Assembly: GCA_947446155.1 (NCBI GenBank) | Contig: CANFFZ010000001.1 | Span: forward strand, 1 to 55,773 | Source of the DNA: Chloroflexota bacterium | GTDB taxonomy: Bacteria; Chloroflexota; Dehalococcoidia; UBA2979 | DNA length: 55,773 bases | Direction: 5' to 3' | In this document: in pieces, positions 8,196-16,356 of the stretch | Numbering within the stretch: position 1 is the first letter of the stretch | Layout: each line of letters starts with the position of its first letter | The notes under the pieces: model-generated | Database searches by the model: none | Seen by the model: only the letters and a program-made list of their open reading frames with translations | What the model was told of the DNA's origin: nothing | Program-made: the position numbers and the translations under genes

Positions 8196-8442
8196 CGTGG
8201 GCCTCCTTGTCCGTGCAGAACGTCCTCGACCGCCGCGCGTCCGAGGCGCGCGCACCATACCGCAGCCAGCATCCTGACGAAGCCTGCGTGCCCCGGTGTG
8301 CCAGATCGGCGTTGACACCACTCGGGTGCCGCCGGGGGATGGGTTCCCGCCTCGATCTGTGCCCACGGGCATGCCGAACCGACTCCGGGTTCAACGGACG
8401 TGTTTACGTTCGCGTTGCATCATGGGCGGGGTGAACTGCTGG

Positions 8443-8459
8443 CGCGGGTGTGACCCGCG
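8443..8459. promoter_or_regulatory. operator-like inverted repeat
   Basis: CGCGGGT and ACCCGCG are separated by 3 bases in the divergent gap (8196-8496) between the hydrolase operon and the DrrAB exporter, 37 bases before the exporter start. A second small repeat (GCACC/GGTGC, 8464-8479) follows. DrrAB-type exporters are often controlled by TetR repressors binding such sites; none is encoded nearby. I see nothing else in the remaining ~240 bases of this gap. Confidence 0.35.
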
Positions 8460-8496
8460 AAACGCACCCGGAGTGGTGCTGATCGGAAGGCACAAC

Positions 8497-9486
8497 ATGG
8501 TTCGCGCTGCTTCCGCCCCCGCGATCGTTGTGAAGGGGCTGACGAAGACATTCGGCAAAGTCGAGGCGCTGCGAGGCGTCGACCTGGAGGTCGAGCGCGG
8601 TGTCGTGTTCGGCCTGCTCGGGCCCAACGGCGCCGGCAAGTCCACGCTCGTCCGCATCCTCACCACGCTTCAGCAGCCGACCTCCGGCTCTGCGACCGTC
8701 GTGGGCATCGATGTCGTGCGTGATGGTGCGCGGCTGCGCCGGTCGATCGGCGTCGCTGGCCAGCAGGTGGCGGTGGACGACCAACTCACCGGCCTCGAGA
8801 ACCTCGAGGTCGTGGGGCGATTCCATCACCTCAGCAAAGAGGAGTCGAAGAAGCGGGCTCGGTCGCTGATCGAGCGGTTCGACCTCGAGGATGCGGCCGG
8901 CCGTCGGGCGAGCACGTACTCCGGCGGCATGCGCCGTCGCCTCGATGTCGCGGCGAGCCTCGTCGGTGACCCCGAGGTGCTGTTCCTGGACGAGCCGACG
9001 ACCGGCCTCGACCCGCGCAGTCGCCTCAGTGTCTGGGTGGCGATCGAGGAACTCGCGCGCGGCGGGACGACAGTGCTGCTGACGACGCAATACCTGGAGG
9101 AGGCGGACCGCCTCGCCTCGCAGATCGCCGTCGTGGATCACGGCCTCGTGATCGCACAGGGCACCGCGACCGAACTGAAGGAGCGCGTGGGCGGCAGCGT
9201 CCTCGTGGTCCAACTCTCCGACCACAACCGTCTGGAGGACGCCCGGGTCGTCCTGAGCCGGTACGGGACGAATCCCAAGGTTGACCCCTTCACGCAGGAG
9301 GTGAGCGTGCCAATGTCGGCGGGCGCAGGCGCGATCGCCGAGGTCGTGCGTGCGCTCGACACCGGCGGGATCACCCTCTCCAACTTGACGTTCCACCAGC
9401 CGAGCCTCGACGACGTGTTCTTCGCCCTCACCGGGCACGCGAGCGAAGTGGCAGTCGCCGAGGCGACCGGGAAGAGCAAGAAATGA
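8497..9486 (+). CDS. ABC transporter ATP-binding protein, DrrA type
   Basis: A 329-residue ABC ATPase. Walker A is GPNGAGKST (residues 42-50), the signature is YSGGMRRRL, Walker B is VLFLDEPTTGLD and the switch region is LLTTQYLEEAD. The extra C-terminal ~90 residues match the DrrA/NodI type accessory domain. It powers export of hydrophobic compounds together with the overlapping permease. The start at MVRAASAP has a GGAAGG ribosome site; the longer frame upstream is not supported. Confidence 0.92.
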   Translation: MVRAASAPAIVVKGLTKTFGKVEALRGVDLEVERGVVFGLLGPNGAGKSTLVRILTTLQQPTSGSATVVGIDVVRDGARLRRSIGVAGQQVAVDDQLTGLENLEVVGRFHHLSKEESKKRARSLIERFDLEDAAGRRASTYSGGMRRRLDVAASLVGDPEVLFLDEPTTGLDPRSRLSVWVAIEELARGGTTVLLTTQYLEEADRLASQIAVVDHGLVIAQGTATELKERVGGSVLVVQLSDHNRLEDARVVLSRYGTNPKVDPFTQEVSVPMSAGAGAIAEVVRALDTGGITLSNLTFHQPSLDDVFFALTGHASEVAVAEATGKSKK

Positions 9487-10295
9487 CCTCCAGTACGACA
9501 ACGCCCAGTCTCACCACGCCCAGTCTGATGACCCGCTTCCGCTGGGGATTGAGCGACACCATGGTGATGGTGGGGCGCAACCTGCTCCGCTACGTGCGCC
9601 TGCCCGAGAACATCGTGAACGTGACGGTGTCCCCGATCATGTTCTTGCTGCTGTTCACGTACGTCCTCGGCGGCGCGATCCGGACGAGTACGCCGGACTA
9701 CATCACCTTCGTACTGCCGGGCATCCTCGTGCAGACGTTGCTGTTCGGCGGCTTCGGCACCGCGCTGGGTCTCGCCCAGGACGTGCAGAGCGGGCTGTTC
9801 GACCGCTATCGGTCGCTGCCGATGTCGCGTTCAGCGGTCATCGTGGGGCGGCTCGTGGCTGACCTGCTCTCCAACATCTTCGTGGCGGTGCTGATGATCG
9901 GCATCGGGATGCTGATCGGCTTCCGCTTCGGCGGTAGTTTCCTTGAGTCCATAGGGTCGCCGGCGATCGGCATCCTGTTCGCGTTGCCGGCAGCGGCGAT
10001 CTTCGCCGCGGTCGGTCTGACCGTGCGGAGCGTCGAGGCGGTCAACGTGATCGGCTTCACGCTCATCTTCCCGATCACCTTCGTGTCGTCCGCCTTCGTC
10101 CCGGTCGAATCGATGCCGAGCTGGCTGCAGCCGGTCGCCGAGGCGAACCCGTTCTCGCTGGCTGTGAACGCCTCGCGCTCGCTCGCGCTGGGCGAGGACC
10201 CCGGCAGCAGTCTGGGTGGCGTCCTGATCTGGGTGGCGATACTCACGGCGATCGGCGTGCCGATGGCCGTGCGGGCCTACAGCCGCCGCAGTTAG
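9483..10295 (+). CDS. ABC-2 type permease, DrrB type
   Basis: A 270-residue permease with about six membrane helices. It contains the ABC-2 stretch YITFVLPGILVQTLLFGGFGTALGLAQDVQSGLFDRYRSLPMSRSAVIVGR and PITFVSSAFVPVESMPSWLQPVAEANPFSLAVNASR, both typical of DrrB/ABC-2 exporters. It overlaps the ATPase gene by 4 bases (ATGA), so the two are translated together and form one drug or lipid exporter. Confidence 0.92.
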   Translation: MTSSTTTPSLTTPSLMTRFRWGLSDTMVMVGRNLLRYVRLPENIVNVTVSPIMFLLLFTYVLGGAIRTSTPDYITFVLPGILVQTLLFGGFGTALGLAQDVQSGLFDRYRSLPMSRSAVIVGRLVADLLSNIFVAVLMIGIGMLIGFRFGGSFLESIGSPAIGILFALPAAAIFAAVGLTVRSVEAVNVIGFTLIFPITFVSSAFVPVESMPSWLQPVAEANPFSLAVNASRSLALGEDPGSSLGGVLIWVAILTAIGVPMAVRAYSRRS

Positions 10296-10318
10296 GCGAT
10301 CGAGGCTCACCAATACCG

Positions 10319-10340
10319 AGGGCGCCCACGGGGGCGCCCT
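10319..10340 (+). terminator. hairpin after the DrrAB operon
   Basis: AGGGCGCCC (10319-10327) pairs with GGGCGCCCT (10332-10340) over a 4-base loop, 24 bases after the permease stop. There is only a short TTG tail. It also lies between two convergent genes, so it may act on both strands. Confidence 0.55.
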
Positions 10341-10364
10341 TGTCGATCTCGCTGGAGTGCCGGG

Positions 10365-10559
10365 CTACCAGAAGCCCGCTTTGAACTTCTCTTCCCCGTG
10401 GGCATAGCCCTTCGGGCCGGCCTTCTGGACACGCACCATGTGCTTGCCGCACAGCAAGATGGTCAGTCGCGACCGATCCTCAGGATCGGTCGTCCATGAC
10501 GACACCGCGAGTTCGCGGAGCGGGGTGGCGGTGCAGAAGGCGCAACGGGCGGTTGACAT
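10365..10559 (-). CDS. small Cys-rich (zinc-binding) protein
   Basis: A 64-residue protein. CAFC near residues 6-9 and LCGKH near residues 37-40 form a plausible C2-CH zinc site, with a basic C-terminus ending in W. Such short proteins occur widely in Chloroflexota with no known role. It converges on the DrrAB operon and is divergent from the TauE/SafE gene. No clear ribosome site is visible. I cannot assign a function. Confidence 0.5.
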   Translation of the reverse strand: MSTARCAFCTATPLRELAVSSWTTDPEDRSRLTILLCGKHMVRVQKAGPKGYAHGEEKFKAGFW

Positions 10560-10624
10560 GACTCGATGGTAGCCTCAGGGCTTAGCGGCGTCAGTCGCGA
10601 CCTAACCACCTGACCGGAGCCCTC

Positions 10625-11398
10625 ATGAGCGTGAGCAACGACACGACATTCTACGTCGTCGCCTCGATCGCGGTCCTGCTGGTCGGGATCGGGAAGGGCG
10701 GCTTCGGGGGCGGGCTGGGGTCGGTGGGCGTGCCGGTCATGGCCCTCGCCATCTCCCCGACCCAGGCGGCCGCGATTCTCCTGCCGGTGCTGTGCCTGAT
10801 GGACCTCGTCGGCATCATTACCTACCGGAAGCGGTTCGACCGCCGCATGATGCGGATGCTGTTCCCCGGCGCCGTCCTCGGCATCACGCTGGGGGCGGCC
10901 ACCTTCGCCATTACCTCAGATCAGGTCGTGGGCCTGATCGTGGGGCTGCTGGCGGTCGGGTTCACGCTCGACCGGTGGCTCGGGCCACGATTCCGCCGCA
11001 TCGAGCCGGTGGCGACACAGCCGGGGCCGGTGAAGGCGGCATTCTGGTCCAGCGTCGCTGGATACACCTCGTTCGTCGCGCACGCGGGCGGTCCGCCGCT
11101 CAACGTGCTGCTGCTGCCGCAGCGCCTCGATAAGAGTGTGTACGTGGGGACGACGGTGATGTTCTTCGCGTTGGCGAACTACGTGAAGTTGATCCCGTAC
11201 GCGATCATCGGCCAGTTCGACGGATCGAACCTCGGGACGTCGCTCCTGCTGGCGCCGCTGGCGCCGGTGGGGTTCGGGCTGGGGTACGTGCTCAACCAGC
11301 GGGTCAACGAGGTGGTGTTCTACCGCCTCGCCTACAGCGCGCTGTTTCTGACGGGCCTGAAGTTGTTGTGGGATGGGCGCTCGGCCCTCGGTCTGTGA
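10625..11398 (+). CDS. sulfite exporter TauE/SafE family permease
   Basis: A 257-residue TSUP-family membrane protein with about eight helices. The N-terminal GIGKGGFGGGLGSVGVPVMAL and central GYTSFVAHAGGPPLNVLLLPQRLDKSVYVGTTVMFFA are the two diagnostic repeats of the family. Members export sulfite, sulfoacetate or related small organic anions. A GGAGCC ribosome site precedes the ATG. No sulfur-metabolism gene is nearby, so the substrate is unknown. Confidence 0.9.
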   Translation: MSVSNDTTFYVVASIAVLLVGIGKGGFGGGLGSVGVPVMALAISPTQAAAILLPVLCLMDLVGIITYRKRFDRRMMRMLFPGAVLGITLGAATFAITSDQVVGLIVGLLAVGFTLDRWLGPRFRRIEPVATQPGPVKAAFWSSVAGYTSFVAHAGGPPLNVLLLPQRLDKSVYVGTTVMFFALANYVKLIPYAIIGQFDGSNLGTSLLLAPLAPVGFGLGYVLNQRVNEVVFYRLAYSALFLTGLKLLWDGRSALGL

Positions 11399-11432
11399 CC
11401 GGAGCCTGGAGGTTCGCCCGGACGGTGAGTGC

Positions 11433-11600
11433 CTAGCGGCGCTTGGCGGCGGAGCGGAGAACCCAGCCCCCGCCGGAGGAGTTCGAGAACTGCTTCTCGG
11501 CTCCGCAGTTCTTACAGGTGCCAACGCTGGTGAGTCCACCCGGCGCGGGCAGCATCCAGTGGTGCCCGGTGCAGGACGCGGTGACGCTGGACTCGCTCAC
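11433..11600 (-). CDS. small zinc-binding protein
   Basis: A 55-residue protein starting with GTG, chosen for its excellent GGGGAGG ribosome site. Features: TASCTGHHWMLPAPGG, then GTCKNCGAEKQFSNS, giving Cys and His ligands for one zinc and an aromatic FSNS turn. The pattern is common in small actinobacterial and chloroflexotal proteins of unknown role. It converges on the TauE/SafE gene with a 34-base gap. Confidence 0.65.
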   Translation of the reverse strand: MSESSVTASCTGHHWMLPAPGGLTSVGTCKNCGAEKQFSNSSGGGWVLRSAAKRR

Positions 11601-11704
11601 GTGGAACCTCCCCCGCCATGGCCGCCTCAAAATCCCCATACCGAGGCGACTCGCGCACCATATCAGATTCGCAATACCCCCGTAACAAATACGTGAGGGT
11701 CAGG

Positions 11705-11731
11705 GGGCGCGCCCGGATGAGCCGGGCGCCC
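11705..11731. terminator. GC-rich hairpin between small protein and EamA gene
   Basis: GCCCGG/CCGGGC around ATGAG extends outward, past a two-base bulge, by GGGC/GCCC. It lies just beyond the stop of the leftward EamA gene. A second small hairpin, GGGGCG/CGCCCC (11743-11756), is adjacent. No strong T tract follows. Confidence 0.4.
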
Positions 11732-11761
11732 TCAAATCTGCTGGGGCGACCGCCCCGAGGG

Positions 11762-12688
11762 CTAGGTTGCGAGGACGGCGAGCGTCCCGGCCACGCACAG
11801 CAGCGTGCCGATGCCGATCCGCCCCGTCGGCCGCTCGCGCAGCACGAACATCGAAAGCGGCAGCGCGAGGAGCGGCGAGATGGAGTTCAGGATCACCGCA
11901 CGCGCCGCGCCCGCCTCCGCCACCGAGAAGATGTAAAGCACCGAGCCCATCCCGGTCCCCACTACGCCCACGGCGCAGATCAGCGCGAGGTCGCGCCCTC
12001 GAGGCAGCCGCCCGAAGACCGCCCCTCGTGTCGCTGCGGACATCACGAGGCCAATCGCGAGGCCGCCGGCCGGGATCCGCACAAATCCTGCGGCTGCGGC
12101 GCCGAGGTCGCCTCGACCGCCTGCGAGCACGAGGGTGGCGACCGTCCATGCCGTCGCCACCGCGCAGATCGCGAGCACGGCACCAGGGGTGCTCCACGAG
12201 GGGGTGACGGTGCCGTCGGTGGCGGCCGCGAGTGCCTCGATGGCGCGCGCCGAGACGGTCTCCGCGGACTGCGCCACGATGAACCAGGTGCCCGCGATCA
12301 CGAGCGCCCCGCCCAGGATGAGGCCCCACGAGAACGGTTCGTCCAGGAGCCAGATGCCGCCGGCGGCGGAGAGCGCGACCCACAGCGCGGTGGTGGGCGG
12401 TGCCATCCGCTGCACCCCGATCCGCCCCATCGCTCGGATGTATGCGGTGTCGCCGATGCCGTAGCCGACGAGTCCGCTCGCCACCATCGCGAACAGCACG
12501 AGCCATGAGGCCTCCCGCAGTTCGGAGACCGATCCCGTCACGAGGACGAGTACGAGCAAGAACGGTGTGGCTGCCAGCAGGCGGAGCGACGAGAGGACCG
12601 GCGCCTCATAGCGCCCACCGAGGCACGCGAGCACCACGCTCGTGCCCGCCCAGGTCACGGCAGAAGCCAGCGCAGCCGCCTCGCCCAT
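11762..12688 (-). CDS. EamA/DMT family transporter
   Basis: A 308-residue protein with ten predicted membrane helices in two EamA repeats. The first begins at MGEAAALASAVTWAGTSVVLA and ends near ALSAAGGIWLLDEPFSWGLILGGALVIAGTWFIV; the second ends at LSMFVLRERPTGRIGIGTLLCVAGTLAVL. This is the drug/metabolite transporter superfamily, covering efflux of amino acids, nucleotides and other small metabolites. The substrate cannot be predicted. It is followed on the same strand by hairpins that probably end its transcript. Confidence 0.9.
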   Translation of the reverse strand: MGEAAALASAVTWAGTSVVLACLGGRYEAPVLSSLRLLAATPFLLVLVLVTGSVSELREASWLVLFAMVASGLVGYGIGDTAYIRAMGRIGVQRMAPPTTALWVALSAAGGIWLLDEPFSWGLILGGALVIAGTWFIVAQSAETVSARAIEALAAATDGTVTPSWSTPGAVLAICAVATAWTVATLVLAGGRGDLGAAAAGFVRIPAGGLAIGLVMSAATRGAVFGRLPRGRDLALICAVGVVGTGMGSVLYIFSVAEAGAARAVILNSISPLLALPLSMFVLRERPTGRIGIGTLLCVAGTLAVLAT

Positions 12689-12734
12689 TTCGTGTGCCCC
12701 TCGGAAGTATCATCCGCGCGGAAGCGTCGAGGGG

Positions 12735-13583
12735 CTAGCCGCGCTGCTGCTGCACCGGCTCCCACGCCACGATGCCGAAGAAGCCGCGCGCCTGAGGCAG
12801 GCGCACGCCACCCGGCACGCTCCACCACTGTTCGACGAGCGCCCGCGCCTGCCGATCTTTTTCGGAGTCCGCCGTGAGCCACAGCAGGCGCCGCGCGAAC
12901 GTCGCCGCGTCATCCAGCGAGGTGACCTCGGCCGGCTCACCGGAGACGGTGGTGACTTCGAAGCGCCGGTTCCGTGCCGACAGCAGCGCGACAAACTCGC
13001 GCAGGCCGGGGAGCGGTGCGAACGGCTCGCCGTGGACTGCCTCGAACAGTGGGGCGAGGTGTGCACCTCTCGGCTGGTCCGCGAGGATCGCAATGCACGT
13101 TCGACGCGAGTGCGCCTCCATCGCGTCGAGGAACGGGACGATCTCGCGGACGTCGTAGATCGAGTGCGCGGCGAACGAGACATCGACGTCACCGGCCCAG
13201 GCGAGGCTGGGCCAGTACAGGTCGCGCACCTCGATGTTCGGGCGGGCGCCTGACCGGATCGCGTCACGCAGGACGTCACGCATCGCCTCGGATGGCTCGA
13301 CGGCGATCACACGTGCCACGTGCTCGCTCAGCGGGAGTGCGAAGCGCCCGCCCCCAGCGCCGATGTCGAGCCAGGTGTCGCCTGGCTCCGCGTGCGTCAG
13401 AAGCGGCGGTAATTCGATCGACGGCCGTGCCCCCGGTCGGAAGCGAGGTGCGATCGAGCCATAGAAGTCGCCCGCAGGTTCTGGTTCGCGCACGCGTGCG
13501 ACCTGCTCCGCGTCCGCGTCCACCATCGCCGCCCACGCCGCGACGGCAGCGGCCTCCGAGGGACGAAGCGCTTCGCCTGCCAC
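12735..13583 (-). CDS. class I SAM-dependent methyltransferase
   Basis: A 282-residue methyltransferase. Motif I is TWLDIGAGGGRFALPL, followed by the acidic strand end RVIAVEPSEAM, VRDLYWPSLAWAGDVDVSFAAHSIYDVREIVPFLDAME (motifs II-III) and a C-terminal LWLTADSEKDRQARA. The substrate is unknown. It starts with GTG one base after the stop of the DinB-like gene, so the two are co-translated. The tail WWSVPGGVRLPQARGFFGIVAWEPV is typical of a small chloroflexotal/actinobacterial methyltransferase group. Confidence 0.88.
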   Translation of the reverse strand: MAGEALRPSEAAAVAAWAAMVDADAEQVARVREPEPAGDFYGSIAPRFRPGARPSIELPPLLTHAEPGDTWLDIGAGGGRFALPLSEHVARVIAVEPSEAMRDVLRDAIRSGARPNIEVRDLYWPSLAWAGDVDVSFAAHSIYDVREIVPFLDAMEAHSRRTCIAILADQPRGAHLAPLFEAVHGEPFAPLPGLREFVALLSARNRRFEVTTVSGEPAEVTSLDDAATFARRLLWLTADSEKDRQARALVEQWWSVPGGVRLPQARGFFGIVAWEPVQQQRG

Positions 13584-13584
13584 G

Positions 13585-14058
13585 CTAGGAGAGCGCTGCC
13601 TCGACCTGGTCGATGTGGTTGTTGTCGTGGCCGGGCCCGCCGCGCAGCATCATGTCGCTCGCGGGCATCTCGCCCGGGCGGATGCCCATCGACAGCGGAT
13701 GGTCGAGGATGGCCTGGTCGACCGTGCCGATCGCAGCGATGGCGGCTGCGTGCCCGGTCGCGATCTCGTCGAGCAATTCGGCCACGCTCTTGGAGGAACG
13801 CTTGGCCACCTGGTCAGCGTTGATGTCGTCGATGTTGGCGGGCGGTGGCGTCGGCGTCCCGGCCTGGGCCGCAGCGACACGACCGGCGACCCGGCCGACG
13901 CCGTTCGCGCGGGCAGCGAGGTGCGAGAGCGCCTCGCGGACCTTCCATGTGCCTTCCTTCAGCGGGGCGTCGCCCTGCGCCAGGATGCGCGTCTTCGGCG
14001 TTGCCAGCCGTGCGTCCACGGCCTGGATCGCTGCGACGACTTCTTCTCGAGTTGCCAT
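13585..14058 (-). CDS. DinB/maleylpyruvate isomerase-like protein
   Basis: A 157-residue helical-bundle protein of the DinB type. WKVREALSHLA supplies the first conserved His and GGPGHDNNHIDQVEAAL the C-terminal His pair that would bind a divalent metal. DinB relatives include thiol-dependent transferases and isomerases. The N-terminus MATREEVVAAIQAVDARL closely resembles the broken gene at 53825-54330, so the window holds two paralogues. First gene of an operon with the methyltransferase. Confidence 0.7.
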   Translation of the reverse strand: MATREEVVAAIQAVDARLATPKTRILAQGDAPLKEGTWKVREALSHLAARANGVGRVAGRVAAAQAGTPTPPPANIDDINADQVAKRSSKSVAELLDEIATGHAAAIAAIGTVDQAILDHPLSMGIRPGEMPASDMMLRGGPGHDNNHIDQVEAALS

Positions 14059-14132
14059 GTGGGGCTCCAGTCTGACCGGGTAGTGCGGATCGAGGCCCGA
14101 GTCTAACAGCGTCTCGGGACCGGGGAATCGCG

Positions 14133-16328
14133 CTACGCGCGCCGCCCCGTGAATGTGCCGTTCCCCATGGTGCCGAGGGCCACCTCGCCGGCGAAGGCGT
14201 CGCCCTGCACCACTGCCTCGAACCGCATCGTCATCTCGCCCATCGGGCCGGCAGAGCGCACCGACCAGCGGAGGCGGTCGCCGTCCTGTTTGCCGTCGAT
14301 CAGCGGCGTGGCGCCACCCATGGGGCTATCCCACGTGCCGTGGAGCGCGCCGTTGGAGGACTCGATCGCGAGGGTCGCCTCGCGGGTACCCCGAGGGGTG
14401 GTGAGGGTGACGTTCCATTGGCCGGTGATGGTTGGGGCGGCTGGACCGTCCGCTGTCAGGCTGTCGGAGAGCACGCCGTCTTCGCCGGTGGTGGCGTACG
14501 CCATCTTGTAGAGGCGCGCGTAGATGCCTTCGTGGTCCAGCAGTTGCTGGTGCGTCCCGATCTCGGCGATTTGGCCGCGCTCGAGTACCACGATGCGCGA
14601 GGCGTCACGGATCGTCGACAGGCGGTGCGCAATCACGAAGGACGTGCGACCGCGCAGCAGTTCCCGCAGTGCGCGCTGGATGATCACCTCGGTCTGCGTG
14701 TCCACGTTCGCCGTCGCCTCGTCGAGGACGAGGATGCGAGGCCGTGAGAGGACGGCGCGTGCGAACGAGATCAGCTGGCGCTGGCCCACGGACAGGTTGT
14801 GCGCGCGCTCGGCCAGGACGGTGTCGTAGCCACTTTCCAGCCGGCGGATGAATTCGTTCGCGCCGACGAGCCGCGCCGCCTCCTCGATCTCCGCGTCGGT
14901 CGCGTCGAGGCGGCCGTAGCGGATGTTCTCGCGCACGGTGCCGGAGAAGAGGAACGGTTCCTGCAGCACGACGCCCATCTGCTCGTGCAGGTTGGCGATG
15001 CGGATGTCGCGGACATCGACGCCGTCGATGCGGATCGCGCCTTCGGTCACGTCGTAGTAGCGGCCGATGAGGTTGATCATCGTGCTCTTGCCGGCGCCGG
15101 TCTGCCCAACGAAGGCGATCGTCTCGCCCGGCTCCACGTGCAGGCTGATGTCGTGCAGGACGGGCCGACCTTCGAGGTACGCGAACGTCACGTGATCGAA
15201 GTCAACCCGACCTTGTACCTCGATGGTGCGGGCGTCCGGGCGGTCGACGACATCTGGCTTGGTGTCCAGCACCTCGACGATGCGGAGGCCGCCAGCCATC
15301 GCGCGCTGGATCTGCGTGTACTGCAAGACCAGGTCGCGCACCGGTTCGAAGAAGCGCTGGATGTAGAGCACGAACGACACCACGATGCCGACGGTGACGG
15401 CATCCTCGGCGACTCGGACGCCACCCACCACCAGCACGATGGCCGTCGAGAGTGCGACGACGCCCTCGACGATGGGGAGGACGGCGGCGGAGATGCGGCC
15501 GGCGTTGACGTTGGCGCGCAGGTTCTCACGGTTGATCTGGTCGAAGCGTCGGGAGTTCTCGTCCTCGCGGGAGAGGGACTGGATCACTCGGATGCCTGAG
15601 ACGTTCTCGTTCAGTGTCGCGTTCACCGTCGAGATTGCCTGGCGCACCTCGACGAATGCGCTGCGGGCACGACGCTGCCACACGATCATCACGACGACAA
15701 GGATCGGTACGGCGATGAACGTCACCAGCGCGAGTTCGAAATCGAGCTGCAAGAGCGCGAACACCACCACCCCCAGGACGAGGATGTCCGAGAAGATCGT
15801 GAGCGCGCCGGACGTCAGCAGTTCTTGCATCGAGGTCACGTCGCTCGTGACGCGCGACATGATGCGACCGACCTCGTGCCGGTCGATAAACGAGAGCGAG
15901 AGTGAGTGAATGTGGTCGAACATCTGCGTGCGCAGGCGGTAGAGGACGCGGTGGCCGATGTAGCCGGTCTGCGTCAGCTGGAGGTACTGGAACCCCCACG
16001 CGACGAACACCAGCACGGCGAGCCAGATGCCGATCCGCGCGATGCCATCGACGTCGCCCGCGATCGCGCGGTTAACCGCGAGGCCGATGAGGAACGGCTG
16101 CAGCGTGGACGTGACCGCGAACCCGAGGACACCAAGGACAGCGAGGACAGCCCGAAGCCGGTACGGGCGCAGGTAAGGGATCAGGCGCGAGACGACGCGG
16201 CCGTCGTAGACCTTGCCCAGGTCGTCGTCGTTCCAGCCGTCCATCCCGCGACGGGCGTTGGGGCCCATCGAGGTGCCGCTGTTGCTCCAGCCCCCGGCAG
16301 CACCGCCGCCAAAGCCGCCACCCATCAT
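14133..16328 (-). CDS. ABC exporter half-transporter (canonical NBD) with C-terminal extension
   Basis: A 731-residue fused membrane/ATPase protein. A Gly-rich N-terminus (GGGFGGGAAGG) is followed by six helices and an NBD with Walker A VGQTGAGKST, signature LSVGQRQL, Walker B ILVLDEATANVD and H-loop FVIAHRLST. The last ~105 residues, after the usual YARLYKMAY end, form a separate beta-rich module (ITGQWNVTLTTPRGTREATLAIE to GTMGNGTFTGRRA) that is not normal for these exporters. It pairs with the next gene (28-base gap) to form a heterodimeric exporter and carries the intact catalytic Glu and His. Confidence 0.92.
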   Translation of the reverse strand: MMGGGFGGGAAGGWSNSGTSMGPNARRGMDGWNDDDLGKVYDGRVVSRLIPYLRPYRLRAVLAVLGVLGFAVTSTLQPFLIGLAVNRAIAGDVDGIARIGIWLAVLVFVAWGFQYLQLTQTGYIGHRVLYRLRTQMFDHIHSLSLSFIDRHEVGRIMSRVTSDVTSMQELLTSGALTIFSDILVLGVVVFALLQLDFELALVTFIAVPILVVVMIVWQRRARSAFVEVRQAISTVNATLNENVSGIRVIQSLSREDENSRRFDQINRENLRANVNAGRISAAVLPIVEGVVALSTAIVLVVGGVRVAEDAVTVGIVVSFVLYIQRFFEPVRDLVLQYTQIQRAMAGGLRIVEVLDTKPDVVDRPDARTIEVQGRVDFDHVTFAYLEGRPVLHDISLHVEPGETIAFVGQTGAGKSTMINLIGRYYDVTEGAIRIDGVDVRDIRIANLHEQMGVVLQEPFLFSGTVRENIRYGRLDATDAEIEEAARLVGANEFIRRLESGYDTVLAERAHNLSVGQRQLISFARAVLSRPRILVLDEATANVDTQTEVIIQRALRELLRGRTSFVIAHRLSTIRDASRIVVLERGQIAEIGTHQQLLDHEGIYARLYKMAYATTGEDGVLSDSLTADGPAAPTITGQWNVTLTTPRGTREATLAIESSNGALHGTWDSPMGGATPLIDGKQDGDRLRWSVRSAGPMGEMTMRFEAVVQGDAFAGEVALGTMGNGTFTGRRA

Positions 16329-16356
16329 GGTCGTGTCCCCCAGACGGCTCGAGGCG

